In this document: piece by piece, positions 51,495 to 59,543 of the stretch
Layout of the letters: every line of letters starts with the position of its first letter
How positions within the stretch are numbered: position 1 is the stretch's first letter
Source: a virus
Direction: 5' to 3' (one strand)
IMG/VR virus record: IMGVR_UViG_3300035190_001508
Location: 1 to 62,350 of that record
Length of the DNA stretch: 62,350 nt
Made by a program: the position numbers and the translations under genes
The notes under the pieces: generated by a model
Seen by the model: only the letters and a program-made list of their open reading frames with translations
Told to the model about the DNA's origin: nothing
Database searches by the model: none

Positions 51495-51711
51495 GTTTGC
51501 GTGCCCTCTGCATTGCTGGACTTGGGACCAGTACGCGGCGGCCCACACCTTGTGGGCTTGTTCCGCGCAGTTGCATTGCACGCGCCCCACTACTTCGTGG
51601 GGCAATTTCGGGGGCTGGGAAAGAACTAGGTCAGCCGCTCTTGGGTGTACCGCGCTGGTCCGTTAAGACCACCGCGGTTGCCCCGCTGGCAGGCCGTCAG
51701 TTGCTGACGAC
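51495..51711 (-). promoter_or_regulatory. Highly structured 5' leader of the ribozyme operon
   Basis: On the minus strand four hairpins follow one another. CGTCAG/CTGACG lies at 51695-51709. CCGCG-G-TGGTC with GACCA-G-CGCGG lies at 51650-51677: two 5-bp blocks around a G-G mismatch. GCCCCAC/GTGGGGC lies at 51584-51603 and GCCCAC/GTGGGC at 51541-51557. None is followed by a T-run, so they are not simple terminators. A stabilising or ligand-responsive leader is possible. Confidence 0.55.
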
Positions 51712-51717
51712 GAAACC

Positions 51718-51745
51718 AAGGTAGCAAAAGCCTCGAACTTGGCAA
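51718..51745 (-). promoter_or_regulatory. Candidate promoter of the ribozyme operon
   Basis: The minus strand reads TTGCCA, 16 bp, TACCTT, with the expected start near 51711. It is the only reasonable sigma70-like match found upstream of the first gene. Confidence 0.35.
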
Positions 51746-52522
51746 CAACTATTTTTCGCAGGACTTGTCATAAACTACAGAAACCCCTTGTTTTGTAGTG
51801 TATTTCCACCGAAAGATTTTTTCAAAATACTTCCAAAAGTTGTTTCATCTACACCCAAAAACACCATGGTGAGTTGTTTCTTCTACACCAAAAACAGCAA
51901 CTACTACAAGCCTAGTAGACGCACCAAAACAACTACGGCAAGCATAGTAGATAAACTCTGTCTACACGCTACACCACCGCGGTGTAGTGTGCCAAAAGTG
52001 GTACACCAAAACCAGTGTGCTTTTGGTGCACGAAAGTTGTACGGCTTGCAACTTTCCTGCACCCAGAATCCAGAGGCTTGTTGCACAAAGGTTGCAATAA
52101 CAAACCGGATGCAGGATGCAGGATGCAGGAGACCGGATGCAGGGTGACTTGCGGCCGTCATGACCCCAACCCTCGCGGACCTGCAGAAGCCCCAGCGCGG
52201 TGAGCCTGCAAAGCCTCATGAATCCAGCATCCAGAAGCCAGAAACCTGTACTTGTAACAATAATACATAATGCGGAGTCCTAGTGTTTATGCGGGTTCCA
52301 GAGTCATGTTCCACGGGAATGGTGAATCTGCCATGTTCCACGGGCTGAATGTAGGTACAAAGTGCGTACAATGTACATACAGCACCAGCGGGCACGGCGG
52401 GCGGCGGCGGCGGGCGCGTGAACGCGTGGGGGCTACTGGTGGGGGTGTACTTTTTTTTGGGTGACTGAGTGTATATATATCCCCCCATGAGAAAAAATTT
52501 TTTCCTTTAAACGCGGGCAGCT
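51746..52522. other. Gene-free repeat-rich region, candidate origin or control region
   Basis: No credible gene is seen. A 25-bp direct repeat GTTGTTTCWTCTACACC.AAAAACA lies at 51839 and 51873, and further CTACACC/TACACCAAAA copies follow to about 52010. Hairpins include CTACACC/GGTGTAG around 51968-51987 and ACCAAAA/TTTTGGT near 52005-52030. GGATGCAG repeats occur at 52108-52145. AT-rich tracts lie at the right end (TATATATA, and AAAAAATTTTTT near 52492). This arrangement of iterons, dyads and AT-rich DNA between divergent blocks is typical of replication origins. Confidence 0.5.
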
Positions 52523-53143
52523 TTGTGCCACATTAGCGTCAACTTGGACACCGAAGAGAAAATCAAAGCGCACAGGCGAGCGGGTTTTGCACCCGAACTC
52601 AGCAGGGTACTGCAGCCGCACGAGTGGTCAAAACTAAGAGAATGGGTAGAGCGCAACCCAGAAGCGCGGCTGTACAGGAACGAAATCTACAACGGGCGCG
52701 CGTTCTACCAGTACAACCCAAAGAGCAAGTCCGGTATGTTCTGGGCGAGCAAGGAAAAGCTGCTACGGTACAACATAAACAGGAGGGTCGTGTCCCCGAC
52801 CATAAAGACGTTCCAGAACGCGGCCCGTAACGGGTACAACGCGAAGTTTAAACGGTGGGCCGCTAAAAACTTAGACAGCGCGAAAAGGCGAGGCATTCAG
52901 CACAGCCTGTCTATTGGCGAGCTTAAGTGCTTGTTCGAGTCACCGTGCTTCTTTTGCGGGCAAGCGCCGCAGGAGTCCAAAAGCTGGGGCATAGACCGGC
53001 TAAACAACGGGATCGGGTACCACTACGACAACTGCGTGCCGTGCTGCAAGATTTGCAATATAGCGAAGTCAACGCTTGGTTTTGAAGAATTTGTCTCGCA
53101 CGTCGCAAAGATCACAGCAAACATAGGGCACGTAATACCATGA
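52523..53143 (+). CDS. HNH endonuclease, 206 aa
   Basis: The C-terminal domain carries CFFCG, then GIDRLNNGIGYHYDNCVPCC and CKICNIAKSTLGFEEF, a zinc-bound HNH/treble-clef nuclease with D-R-x-x-N in place of the first His. The N-terminal part is basic and helical and probably binds DNA. The start appears to be TTG at 52523; no better in-frame ATG exists. It could be a homing-type nuclease or a packaging-associated HNH enzyme. Confidence 0.75.
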   Translation: MCHISVNLDTEEKIKAHRRAGFAPELSRVLQPHEWSKLREWVERNPEARLYRNEIYNGRAFYQYNPKSKSGMFWASKEKLLRYNINRRVVSPTIKTFQNAARNGYNAKFKRWAAKNLDSAKRRGIQHSLSIGELKCLFESPCFFCGQAPQESKSWGIDRLNNGIGYHYDNCVPCCKICNIAKSTLGFEEFVSHVAKITANIGHVIP

Positions 53144-53436
53144 ACATACCGAAAACAGTTACAATTGGGGGATGCAAGATTAGGATTCAGGTTAAAGAGC
53201 TTGACGAGCTGCACGGGCAGTTTTTGTACGACAAAAAGGTAATTGAACTTGACAAGGCGCTGCTCAAAGATCCCAAGGAACTAAAGGAAACCCTGCGGCA
53301 CGAAATGGTCGAAGCCGCGCTGTTGCTCGCCGGAGTGGGCTGGGGCGAACTCTACGACCAAGAACCGGTGGTGAGGGCCTTGGATAACATATTCTGGCCC
53401 GCTTGGACGAAACTGGAGAAGCGGTTGGGGGTCTAA
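53140..53436 (+). CDS. Small metallopeptidase-like protein, 98 aa
   Basis: TLRHEMVEAALLLAGV contains an HExxE-type motif like those of short phage proteins related to zincin peptidases, followed by a conserved-looking aromatic C-terminal helix (DNIFWPAWTKLEK). It is coupled to the HNH gene by ATGA. Enzyme activity is uncertain because a canonical third ligand is not obvious. Confidence 0.55.
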   Translation: MNIPKTVTIGGCKIRIQVKELDELHGQFLYDKKVIELDKALLKDPKELKETLRHEMVEAALLLAGVGWGELYDQEPVVRALDNIFWPAWTKLEKRLGV

Positions 53437-53507
53437 TTGTACTACGTTTGGTCTACACAAATGCGGTCCTTGGGAGCGCGAAACCGACAGCCGCGGGCCC
53501 TTAAAAT

Positions 53508-53675
53508 AAACTGTCCGCAACGTTCCCTGCAAGGTTGAAATGTATTTCAAACTGCGAAGGGGGGTATGTGGTGGACAGTTTATTTGATGATTTTAACCTA
53601 AAAAACTGTCCACCACGTTACCCCCAAGAGGGTTTAGTAAAAAGAATATATATAAGGGGTCATAGCGGACAGTTT
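53508..53675 (+). promoter_or_regulatory. Four-segment nested dyad, possible attenuator or operator
   Basis: Segments are: 1 AAACTGTCCGC (53508-53518); 2 GTGGTGGACAGTTT within 53560-53581; 3 AAACTGTCCACCAC within 53603-53625; and 4 GCGGACAGTTT (53665-53675). Segments 2 and 3 form a perfect 14-bp stem that extends further with one bulge. Segments 1-4 pair over 11 bp around the same centre, and 1-2 and 3-4 pair over 9 bp. A 16-bp palindrome TTGAAATGTATTTCAA lies at 53535. It precedes the gene at 53718. Confidence 0.6.
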
Positions 53676-53717
53676 CTCCTTGACCCCGCATCCAGCATCG
53701 CGTATGGCTACCCCCGC

Positions 53718-54167
53718 ATGACCCAACACGAACTTCCAAACTATCCGCTCTACTGGTTCGCAACCGATGGCACACCGACCCGCAAGGAGCCGACCAAGCG
53801 CGGTCCGTCCGCTGGTGTCCAAACCTGCACCGAGTATCTTGATTCAAGAGGCAGGATTCATTACAAGCTGCTGGACGCGGCCGGTCGCAGAATGTCTGTC
53901 CTTAAGCACAACTTGGTTACCGCGGTCCAGAGTATTGGCTTTAACGAGCTGCTCTACCCGCTGCCCGGATTCCGCAGCTACTCCGTTAGCATTGACGGCA
54001 CGCCGTTCCGTGTGGAGCAGAACGGCACGGTCCGGCAGCTGTACCCAGACATAGGAGCCCGCCGCGAGCGCTTTGTTCTGTACGACAGCTGGGGCCGACG
54101 CAGACGGCTCAGCAGGCCCTCGTTGCTCCGGTTGGCCGACATCCGATTCCGCTCTGCGGTTCTTTAA
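53718..54167 (+). CDS. NUMOD4-like DNA-binding protein without nuclease domain, 149 aa
   Basis: The ATG at 53718 (MTQHELPNYPLYWF) is preferred over an in-frame TTG upstream because the earlier start would translate the dyad. Two related segments, NYPLYWFATDGTPTRKEP and PGFRSYSVSIDGTPFRVEQN, are each followed by a strand-rich stretch and a basic helix. This resembles duplicated NUMOD4-type modules of HNH homing enzymes. No HNH residues are present, so a DNA-binding regulator is possible. Confidence 0.5.
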   Translation: MTQHELPNYPLYWFATDGTPTRKEPTKRGPSAGVQTCTEYLDSRGRIHYKLLDAAGRRMSVLKHNLVTAVQSIGFNELLYPLPGFRSYSVSIDGTPFRVEQNGTVRQLYPDIGARRERFVLYDSWGRRRRLSRPSLLRLADIRFRSAVL

Positions 54168-54175
54168 TTTTGGTC

Positions 54176-54205
54176 TTGACATTCGTCACCGAAACAGTTT
54201 ATTTT
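54176..54205 (+). promoter_or_regulatory. Sigma70-like promoter for the portal gene (leaderless)
   Basis: TTGACA at 54176-54181, 18 bp, TATTTT at 54200-54205, then 6 nt to the GTG at 54212. The expected transcription start coincides with the start codon. Confidence 0.6.
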
Positions 54206-54211
54206 TGCGCC

Positions 54212-56440
54212 GTGGCATTCGTAAAAAGCAACACGCAGTTCCAGACCGGACTAACCGAACTCGAACTGCTTAACCTAGACGAGCAAGGCAAACCGCCTGT
54301 TGGTAGCCGACTCACTGACGCTAACGCAGCGCAGGGAATCTTTGCTGCTCTTTTGCGCGCTGACGAAAAGTCCAACATTAACCGCAGCCGCATTCAGGCC
54401 ATGTTCGACGGAGCGCCGCCGTACGACCCCGCGGTTCTGCGCAGTACCAACCAAGCGAGCCGGTGCAACCTAAACTTTGGCGAGGCCGGTCGTTTCTTGG
54501 ACTTGGCCAGCAGCGGCTACGTTGACCTTATTGACAGCGTTGAGAACCTAGTTCAGGTCGAGACCACCTACGGTGAGCCCGGCGAGCGCATGCGCAACGA
54601 CGCCATTATTGGTGAAGAGGTTACGCGTACCCTACGCAACTGGCCGGACTTCTACAGCTCGTACCTGCGCTTGGCCAACCAGTTCCTAATGCACGGTGTC
54701 GGCGTAACGTACTTCGAGGACGAACGCGATTTCCGGTTCCGCACGTGCGGCCTTGCTGACTTCCTTATGCCGCGCCAGACAATGGCAAGCGAGCACAGTA
54801 TTGAGGTCTCCGCAGCGCGCCGCTCGTACATGGTCCACGAGCTTTTCCAGTTCATCCAAGACCCAGAGGTCGCTGCACAGCGCGGCTGGAACGTGGAAGA
54901 AGTACGCCGCGTAATTACCACCGCCAGCACGCAGAACATGCCGCGCCAGTTCACGGACTGGGAAGACATCCAGCGCGAGCTTAAGAACAACGACCTCTAC
55001 ACCGGCATCCGCGCGAACGTGGTCAACGTGGTCAACATGTGGGTCCGCGAGTTCGACGGGACCGTTAGCCACTTCATGTTCGCTGAGAACAGCCCGAAGT
55101 CGTTCCTAATGCAGAGGTTTAGCCGGTTCCAGAACCCAGAGCAGGCTTTCCTTTTGTTCACTTATGGCGTTGGCACAAACGGTACGTACCACAGCATCCG
55201 CGGGCTTGGTCACCGTATTTACAACCACATCCAAACAAGCAACCGACTCCAGTGCCAGTTGGTAGACAGCAGCATGCTTAGCTCAAGCATTATGCTTAGC
55301 CCCGAAACGCCACGGGCCCTTAACGACCTTAGCCTTACCTACTATGGTCCGTACTCAGTTCTCCCGCCAAACTTCAAGGTCGTTGAAAAAGGCATCCCCA
55401 ACACGGCCACCACGGTCGGACCAGCATTAGAAAATCTTAGCCGTCAGCTTAACGACAACCTCGACTTCTACAGCAACCGCAACGCTCTTGCCGGTAGCCA
55501 ATACCGCAGCAAAAGTCAGGTGCAGGCCGAGCTCGAGCAAGCGACACGCCTGACAAGCAGCCAGATTAATCAGTTCTACTCTAGCTGGCGCAGGCTTATG
55601 CGCGAGTGCGTTCGCCGCTTGGCCAACGGACCAAAGAGCGACCCAGCCGTGCGCGACTTTTACAAGCGCTGCGCTGCGCGCGGAGTAACCGCTGACATTG
55701 TCCGCAGCATGGATTTCGATAAGACCGCCGCAACACGCGCGGTTGGCAGCGGTAACGCAACAAACAGAAGCGCGGCCCTAATGGATCTTGAACAACTGCT
55801 TCCGCTTCTTGACGAGGTCGGCAAGCGCAACGTTGTTTACGACAGAATAGCAGCAAGAGTAGGATATGAAAACGCAGCAAGATATGTACAAAGCCCAGAA
55901 GAACCTCGCCCGCCCCAAGACGCAAAAGTCGCGGAGCTCGAAAACAACATACTGCAAGGTGGTGCTCCCGTATCCGTCCAGCCCGGAGAGCTTCACGAAA
56001 CGCACCTTAACATTCATTTGCAAAAGCTGGTCGAGCTTAGCGGCGCTGTTGACGCGGGCCAAGCTGACCTTGTGCAAGCCCTTCCTGCGCTCCAAGCCTT
56101 CTCCGAGCACTGCTCCGCTCACCTCGAACAGCTCGCGCAAAACCCCTCGGCAACGGTCATCGTCAAGCAAGCCCAGCAAGTCCTCCAGCAAGCCGGTCAA
56201 AAAATCCTTAACGCCACCCGCGCAGCCCAAAAAGAACAGCTTGCCGCCCAGCAAGGACAAGGCCAAGCCGCGCCGCAAGGCCCAAGCCCGGCCGAACTAA
56301 AAGTAATGGAACAACAAATGAAGCTTGACTTTATTCGCCAAAAAGGCGAACTGGAGTTGCAAATGCGGGCAGCCAAGGCCAGCCAAGAGCAAGCTCTTGC
56401 TGATGCCAAAATGGCTGCACAAATTGCAAACCAACAGTAA
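54212..56440 (+). CDS. Portal protein, 742 aa
   Basis: The GTG at 54212 gives MAFVKSNTQF and follows the promoter directly; a TTG 42 bp upstream lies inside the promoter. The protein has an acidic N-terminal arm, a large alpha/beta core (VGVTYFEDERDFRFRTCGLA) and a C-terminal Gln/Ala-rich helical region, matching long podovirus portals that extend into a barrel. It precedes the scaffold and capsid genes. The portal call rests on size, layout and position, since no short diagnostic motif exists. Confidence 0.75.
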   Translation: MAFVKSNTQFQTGLTELELLNLDEQGKPPVGSRLTDANAAQGIFAALLRADEKSNINRSRIQAMFDGAPPYDPAVLRSTNQASRCNLNFGEAGRFLDLASSGYVDLIDSVENLVQVETTYGEPGERMRNDAIIGEEVTRTLRNWPDFYSSYLRLANQFLMHGVGVTYFEDERDFRFRTCGLADFLMPRQTMASEHSIEVSAARRSYMVHELFQFIQDPEVAAQRGWNVEEVRRVITTASTQNMPRQFTDWEDIQRELKNNDLYTGIRANVVNVVNMWVREFDGTVSHFMFAENSPKSFLMQRFSRFQNPEQAFLLFTYGVGTNGTYHSIRGLGHRIYNHIQTSNRLQCQLVDSSMLSSSIMLSPETPRALNDLSLTYYGPYSVLPPNFKVVEKGIPNTATTVGPALENLSRQLNDNLDFYSNRNALAGSQYRSKSQVQAELEQATRLTSSQINQFYSSWRRLMRECVRRLANGPKSDPAVRDFYKRCAARGVTADIVRSMDFDKTAATRAVGSGNATNRSAALMDLEQLLPLLDEVGKRNVVYDRIAARVGYENAARYVQSPEEPRPPQDAKVAELENNILQGGAPVSVQPGELHETHLNIHLQKLVELSGAVDAGQADLVQALPALQAFSEHCSAHLEQLAQNPSATVIVKQAQQVLQQAGQKILNATRAAQKEQLAAQQGQGQAAPQGPSPAELKVMEQQMKLDFIRQKGELELQMRAAKASQEQALADAKMAAQIANQQ

Positions 56441-56448
56441 ATTAAAAT

Positions 56449-56796
56449 ATGCCAGTTAAAAAAGCAACAAGCCCGGCCAAGAACAAAGGCCGAGCGACCC
56501 AGAAAAATAGTCTAGCAGATTTACCGGTGCCGCTACATAAGTGGTACGCGGACCACAACAACGTGGAGCAATTGCGCGCTGTTGTGGAGAACCCGTGCTT
56601 TAGGGTCGCCTGCGCAATCCTTAGGCAACAGCACAGACCCACCGGGTCTAGCCTTGCCGGTACCGACGACACCATTGCAATTAGACACGCCTACGTTGCC
56701 GGCTTTTACGATTTTGAAGAACACCTTCAGCAGCTAACAGTGCTGCCTGCAGACCGAATTGAAATTCCCGAATGGGACTACGTATCAACACAATGA
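56449..56796 (+). CDS. Head-module protein, 115 aa
   Basis: The N-terminus is basic and Ala/Lys-rich (MPVKKATSPAKNKGRATQKN); the remainder is helical and aromatic with YVAGFYDFEEHL. It lies between the portal and scaffold genes and is coupled to the latter by ATGA. Similar small proteins in other podoviruses are of unknown role. Confidence 0.6.
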   Translation: MPVKKATSPAKNKGRATQKNSLADLPVPLHKWYADHNNVEQLRAVVENPCFRVACAILRQQHRPTGSSLAGTDDTIAIRHAYVAGFYDFEEHLQQLTVLPADRIEIPEWDYVSTQ

Positions 56797-57962
56797 GTGA
56801 ACAAGCACCAACACCGACCGCAGAAGCACCGAGCGCCCCCACCGGTGACTTCTTCAACGCAATCGAGCAGGCTTTTAGCGCTGCCGAAGTGACCACAAAC
56901 GAGCAGGCCCAGCCAGAGCCCGTTGAGTCATCTCCAGAGCCCACGGCTAGCACCGAGGTTCAGGAGCCAGCCACTGCAGATTCTGTCCCCGAGATTAAAG
57001 ACGAGACCGGACCAGAAGCCCCAGCTCTTCCTATTGACGAAAGCTTGGAACCCCAGAGCTTGGACGAGCCAGAAGACGGACTCGCCGGTAAAGCTGGTCG
57101 TCGTTTTAAACAACTTAAGTCCGAGCTAAAGCTAGCCAATACCGAGCTCCAGAACCTTAGACAGGAGCTGCAGCAACGCGAGTCTCGTCTAAGCGAGCTT
57201 TCTGCCGCTAACGAAACAACCGAGCAGTACGAGCAACGTTTGGCCGAGTACGAACAAGCACTCGCAATTACAAAGCTTGAGTCAACAGCAGCTTATCAGG
57301 AGCAGGTCCAAGCCCCTATGGTCCGTCTTGTCGAAGCCGCTGAAGAAATCGCCAAACGTTACGAAATCGACAGTGACGAACTTGTCGAAGCTCTTGCGTA
57401 CAGCGACCGCGAGAAACAAGACGAAGCCTTGGAGGAACTACTGCAGGGCGTAAAAGAGCGCGATAAGCTCGCAATCTACGCAATGGCGGAACAGGTTCCT
57501 TTGTTCGTGGCTCGTAAACAGGAACTTGCCGAGAACGCAGCCGCCGCGCTCGCTGAACTGGAGCAAATGGACCAGCAGAAAGTGCAGGAGCAGCTTGCTT
57601 TGCAGTTGCAGTACCGCCGGGAAGCTGCGGAGCAAGTTCAGAATAAACTCGCAAGCAAGGTTCCGTTCCTTAAGACAATCGAAGGACTCGACTTCAGTAG
57701 TATTGCAAAGCGCGCCGGTGAGACTGACTTTGACGTCTTGGACGTCCATAACAAGGTCTACAGCAAAATGGCCGGCGACATGCTGCCTAAGCTTGTTGTC
57801 GAATTTGCTAGCCTGCGTAATGAACTTGAAGAAGCTCTTGATGAGCTCGAGTCTCTTAAGAAGGCCGAGCCAAAGACCGGCAGCGGAGCAGCAGGACCCA
57901 GCGGACCGGCTAGAACCGCTAGTAACTTCCTAGACGCAGTTAACGCAGCGTTTGGTGGGTAA
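56793..57962 (+). CDS. Scaffolding protein, 389 aa
   Basis: The ATG at 56793 overlaps the previous stop. The protein is acidic, with a Glu/Pro-rich N-terminus, a long coiled coil (about residues 100-180) and helix-rich remainder, as in capsid scaffolds. Motifs at both ends are alike: DFFNAIEQAF near the start and NFLDAVNAAF at the end. A similar DSFMAAIEKAM closes the protein at 59774. These may be capsid-binding helices. It directly precedes the capsid gene and its terminator-promoter region. Confidence 0.75.
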   Translation: MSEQAPTPTAEAPSAPTGDFFNAIEQAFSAAEVTTNEQAQPEPVESSPEPTASTEVQEPATADSVPEIKDETGPEAPALPIDESLEPQSLDEPEDGLAGKAGRRFKQLKSELKLANTELQNLRQELQQRESRLSELSAANETTEQYEQRLAEYEQALAITKLESTAAYQEQVQAPMVRLVEAAEEIAKRYEIDSDELVEALAYSDREKQDEALEELLQGVKERDKLAIYAMAEQVPLFVARKQELAENAAAALAELEQMDQQKVQEQLALQLQYRREAAEQVQNKLASKVPFLKTIEGLDFSSIAKRAGETDFDVLDVHNKVYSKMAGDMLPKLVVEFASLRNELEEALDELESLKKAEPKTGSGAAGPSGPARTASNFLDAVNAAFGG

Positions 57963-57999
57963 TATTTTTGTTGGGTGTATTCATAGTTATATTAAGTTG

Positions 58000-58038
58000 G
58001 TTAAGGCTGCAAATTAAATTTTGCAGCCTTAACTTTTT
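58000..58038 (+). terminator. Rho-independent terminator after scaffold gene
   Basis: A perfect 14-bp stem (GTTAAGGCTGCAAA with TTTGCAGCCTTAAC, 6-nt loop) is followed by C and five T residues. It separates portal-scaffold transcription from a new capsid promoter 4 bp later. Confidence 0.85.
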
Positions 58039-58041
58039 GTA

Positions 58042-58071
58042 TTGACACCCAGTACAAAACAAGCATATATT
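58042..58071 (+). promoter_or_regulatory. Sigma70-like promoter for the major capsid gene
   Basis: TTGACA at 58042-58047, 18 bp, TATATT at 58066-58071. It follows the terminator immediately and gives a leader of about 118 nt, unlike the leaderless promoters elsewhere. Confidence 0.65.
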
Positions 58072-58077
58072 ATTCAC

Positions 58078-58195
58078 GAACATTGCCACACAATCCTTAT
58101 CGACCTGCCAGTGGGTCCCAAATGCTGCGCTACCAAAGGGTTACCGGTTAATGTGAGTCTTCTAAACTAAACTTTAAATCTAAACTCCTACTATT
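58078..58195 (+). promoter_or_regulatory. 5' leader of the capsid mRNA
   Basis: The leader contains GACC/GGTC and nearby complementary segments (CCC/GGG, ACCGGT palindrome) between about 58100 and 58155, followed by an A/T/C-rich unstructured stretch before the ATG. There is no Shine-Dalgarno. It is the longest leader of any structural gene here and may boost capsid translation or stability. Confidence 0.4.
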
Positions 58196-59482
58196 ATGGC
58201 ATTTACAAACGTTGGTACTCTTACCCAAGGTGGTTCCGGTACCGCAGTCATTAACACTATCCTCACCGAGGAAGCAAACCGCATTGGTTCCGACATCCAT
58301 TCCGAAACCTTGCACACAAGCCCATGGATCGACCTCATTAAGAAGTCGGCTTTCCCTAGCGACATGGGTTATCAGTTGAACACAATCATTTATGATCGTG
58401 CCCTCCCAGTCCGCGACATTGATAGCGATGGCGTAACCGGCGACGAAGCAGCCACAGCTGTTGGTCTTGGTTCATGGTCCGGTGTCGGTACCGCTGAATC
58501 CGGCCCCCGTACTGGTTTCCTTGGCGCTCCTTCTGTTAAGGACGTTCTCGGACCGCAAACCGGCAAGGGCTTTGTTGACTTCACTCGTCAGCTCAAGAGC
58601 TTCTCGCTGCAACGCGCCGTCATTGAGTCGCCACGTATTAACATCGAAGACCTTCGCTTCGCGGCTCATCGCCAAGAGCAGCTTCGTGCTATTATGGACC
58701 TTCTTAAGCAATCGACCCGCTTCAGCTGGGAAGAGCGCTACCGCGACGAGTACGACCGCCTTTGCGGCTTCTCGATTAACTGCCTTGCTTCCGGCACTGG
58801 TAACGGCGCAGCCAAGACTGTCGCCACCACCGCGGCTGGGCTGGTTCCAGCTACTGCTAACATCAGTAACAAGGTCCTCGACGGTGTGTACTTCAAGCTG
58901 GTTCGCGCTGGCGCTGGCATCAAAGCTTACGGTCGTGAAAACGGTCGTCCGGTCTTTGGTCTTGTGCTTAGCTCGGAAGCTTCGTACGCGCTGCAGACCG
59001 AAGCTGGTTTCCGCGACGATGTTCGTTACAACAGCGCCAAGGTTAGCGATCTGATCGCCCCGCTCGGTGTTGAAAAAGCGTTCCGTGGCTTCTACCACTT
59101 GGTTGACGACTTGGCACCGCGCTACACGAACGCTGGTTCTGAGTATGTTCGCGTCCCCGCTTACAAGCTCAACACCACCACCGGTGTCATTGAGCCCAAC
59201 GGCGATTACGAAACCGCTGATTATGAAGCCGCTTATGTGCTTCACGAAGAGGTTATGGAAGCGCTTATCCCCGAGCCAATTAGCGGTGTTGCTGGTCTCC
59301 AGTTCAACCCCGTTAACTACAAGGGTGACTTCCGCTGGACCAACATCCCGAACGAAGTTACTAACCCGGACGGTTCCATTGGATTCTTCCGCGGTATCCT
59401 TGCTGCCGCCTCGAAGCCGATCAAGACCAACTTCGGTCACGTGATCATCTTCAACCGCGAAAGCGCAACCCCTGCTGCTTAA
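58196..59482 (+). CDS. Major capsid protein, 428 aa
   Basis: The protein starts MAFTNVGTLTQGGSGTAVIN, much like the portal start. The sequence is mixed alpha/beta and uncharged on average, as expected for an HK97-fold capsid subunit. It includes a long helix (RQEQLRAIMDLLKQSTRFSW) and a Gly/Ala-rich loop region. Its dedicated promoter, long leader and position after the scaffold support the call. Length is typical for a podovirus shell protein. Confidence 0.85.
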   Translation: MAFTNVGTLTQGGSGTAVINTILTEEANRIGSDIHSETLHTSPWIDLIKKSAFPSDMGYQLNTIIYDRALPVRDIDSDGVTGDEAATAVGLGSWSGVGTAESGPRTGFLGAPSVKDVLGPQTGKGFVDFTRQLKSFSLQRAVIESPRINIEDLRFAAHRQEQLRAIMDLLKQSTRFSWEERYRDEYDRLCGFSINCLASGTGNGAAKTVATTAAGLVPATANISNKVLDGVYFKLVRAGAGIKAYGRENGRPVFGLVLSSEASYALQTEAGFRDDVRYNSAKVSDLIAPLGVEKAFRGFYHLVDDLAPRYTNAGSEYVRVPAYKLNTTTGVIEPNGDYETADYEAAYVLHEEVMEALIPEPISGVAGLQFNPVNYKGDFRWTNIPNEVTNPDGSIGFFRGILAAASKPIKTNFGHVIIFNRESATPAA

Positions 59483-59489
59483 TTAACCC

Positions 59490-59526
59490 GCTAGTGGTTC
59501 CGGTCAAATAAACCGGAACCACTAGC
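59490..59526 (+). terminator. Strong hairpin after the capsid gene
   Basis: A perfect 15-bp stem (GCTAGTGGTTCCGGT with ACCGGAACCACTAGC, 7-nt loop) lies 8 nt after the capsid stop. It has no clean T-run, so it may protect the capsid mRNA 3' end and allow partial read-through instead of full termination. Confidence 0.6.
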
Positions 59527-59543
59527 ACCTCCTCTTTAATACT

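Noticed and set aside
50721-51629. Long plus-strand frame opposite the first ribozyme-operon gene.
   Set aside because: It crosses ribozyme G and the structured leader and has no start context; the minus-strand genes fit the ribozyme spacing exactly.
51695-51720. CTGACGACGAAACC on the plus strand resembles a hammerhead core without stem II.
   Set aside because: There is no stem II, no convincing stem I partner and no GTC in the right place; it is better explained by the hairpin on the opposite strand.
53535-53717. N-terminal extension of the protein at 53718.
   Set aside because: It needs a TTG start and would translate through the nested inverted repeats; the peptide has no protein-like pattern.
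58472-59440. Long minus-strand frame opposite the capsid gene.
   Set aside because: It is a shadow of the codon pattern of a highly expressed gene; promoter and terminator support the plus strand.
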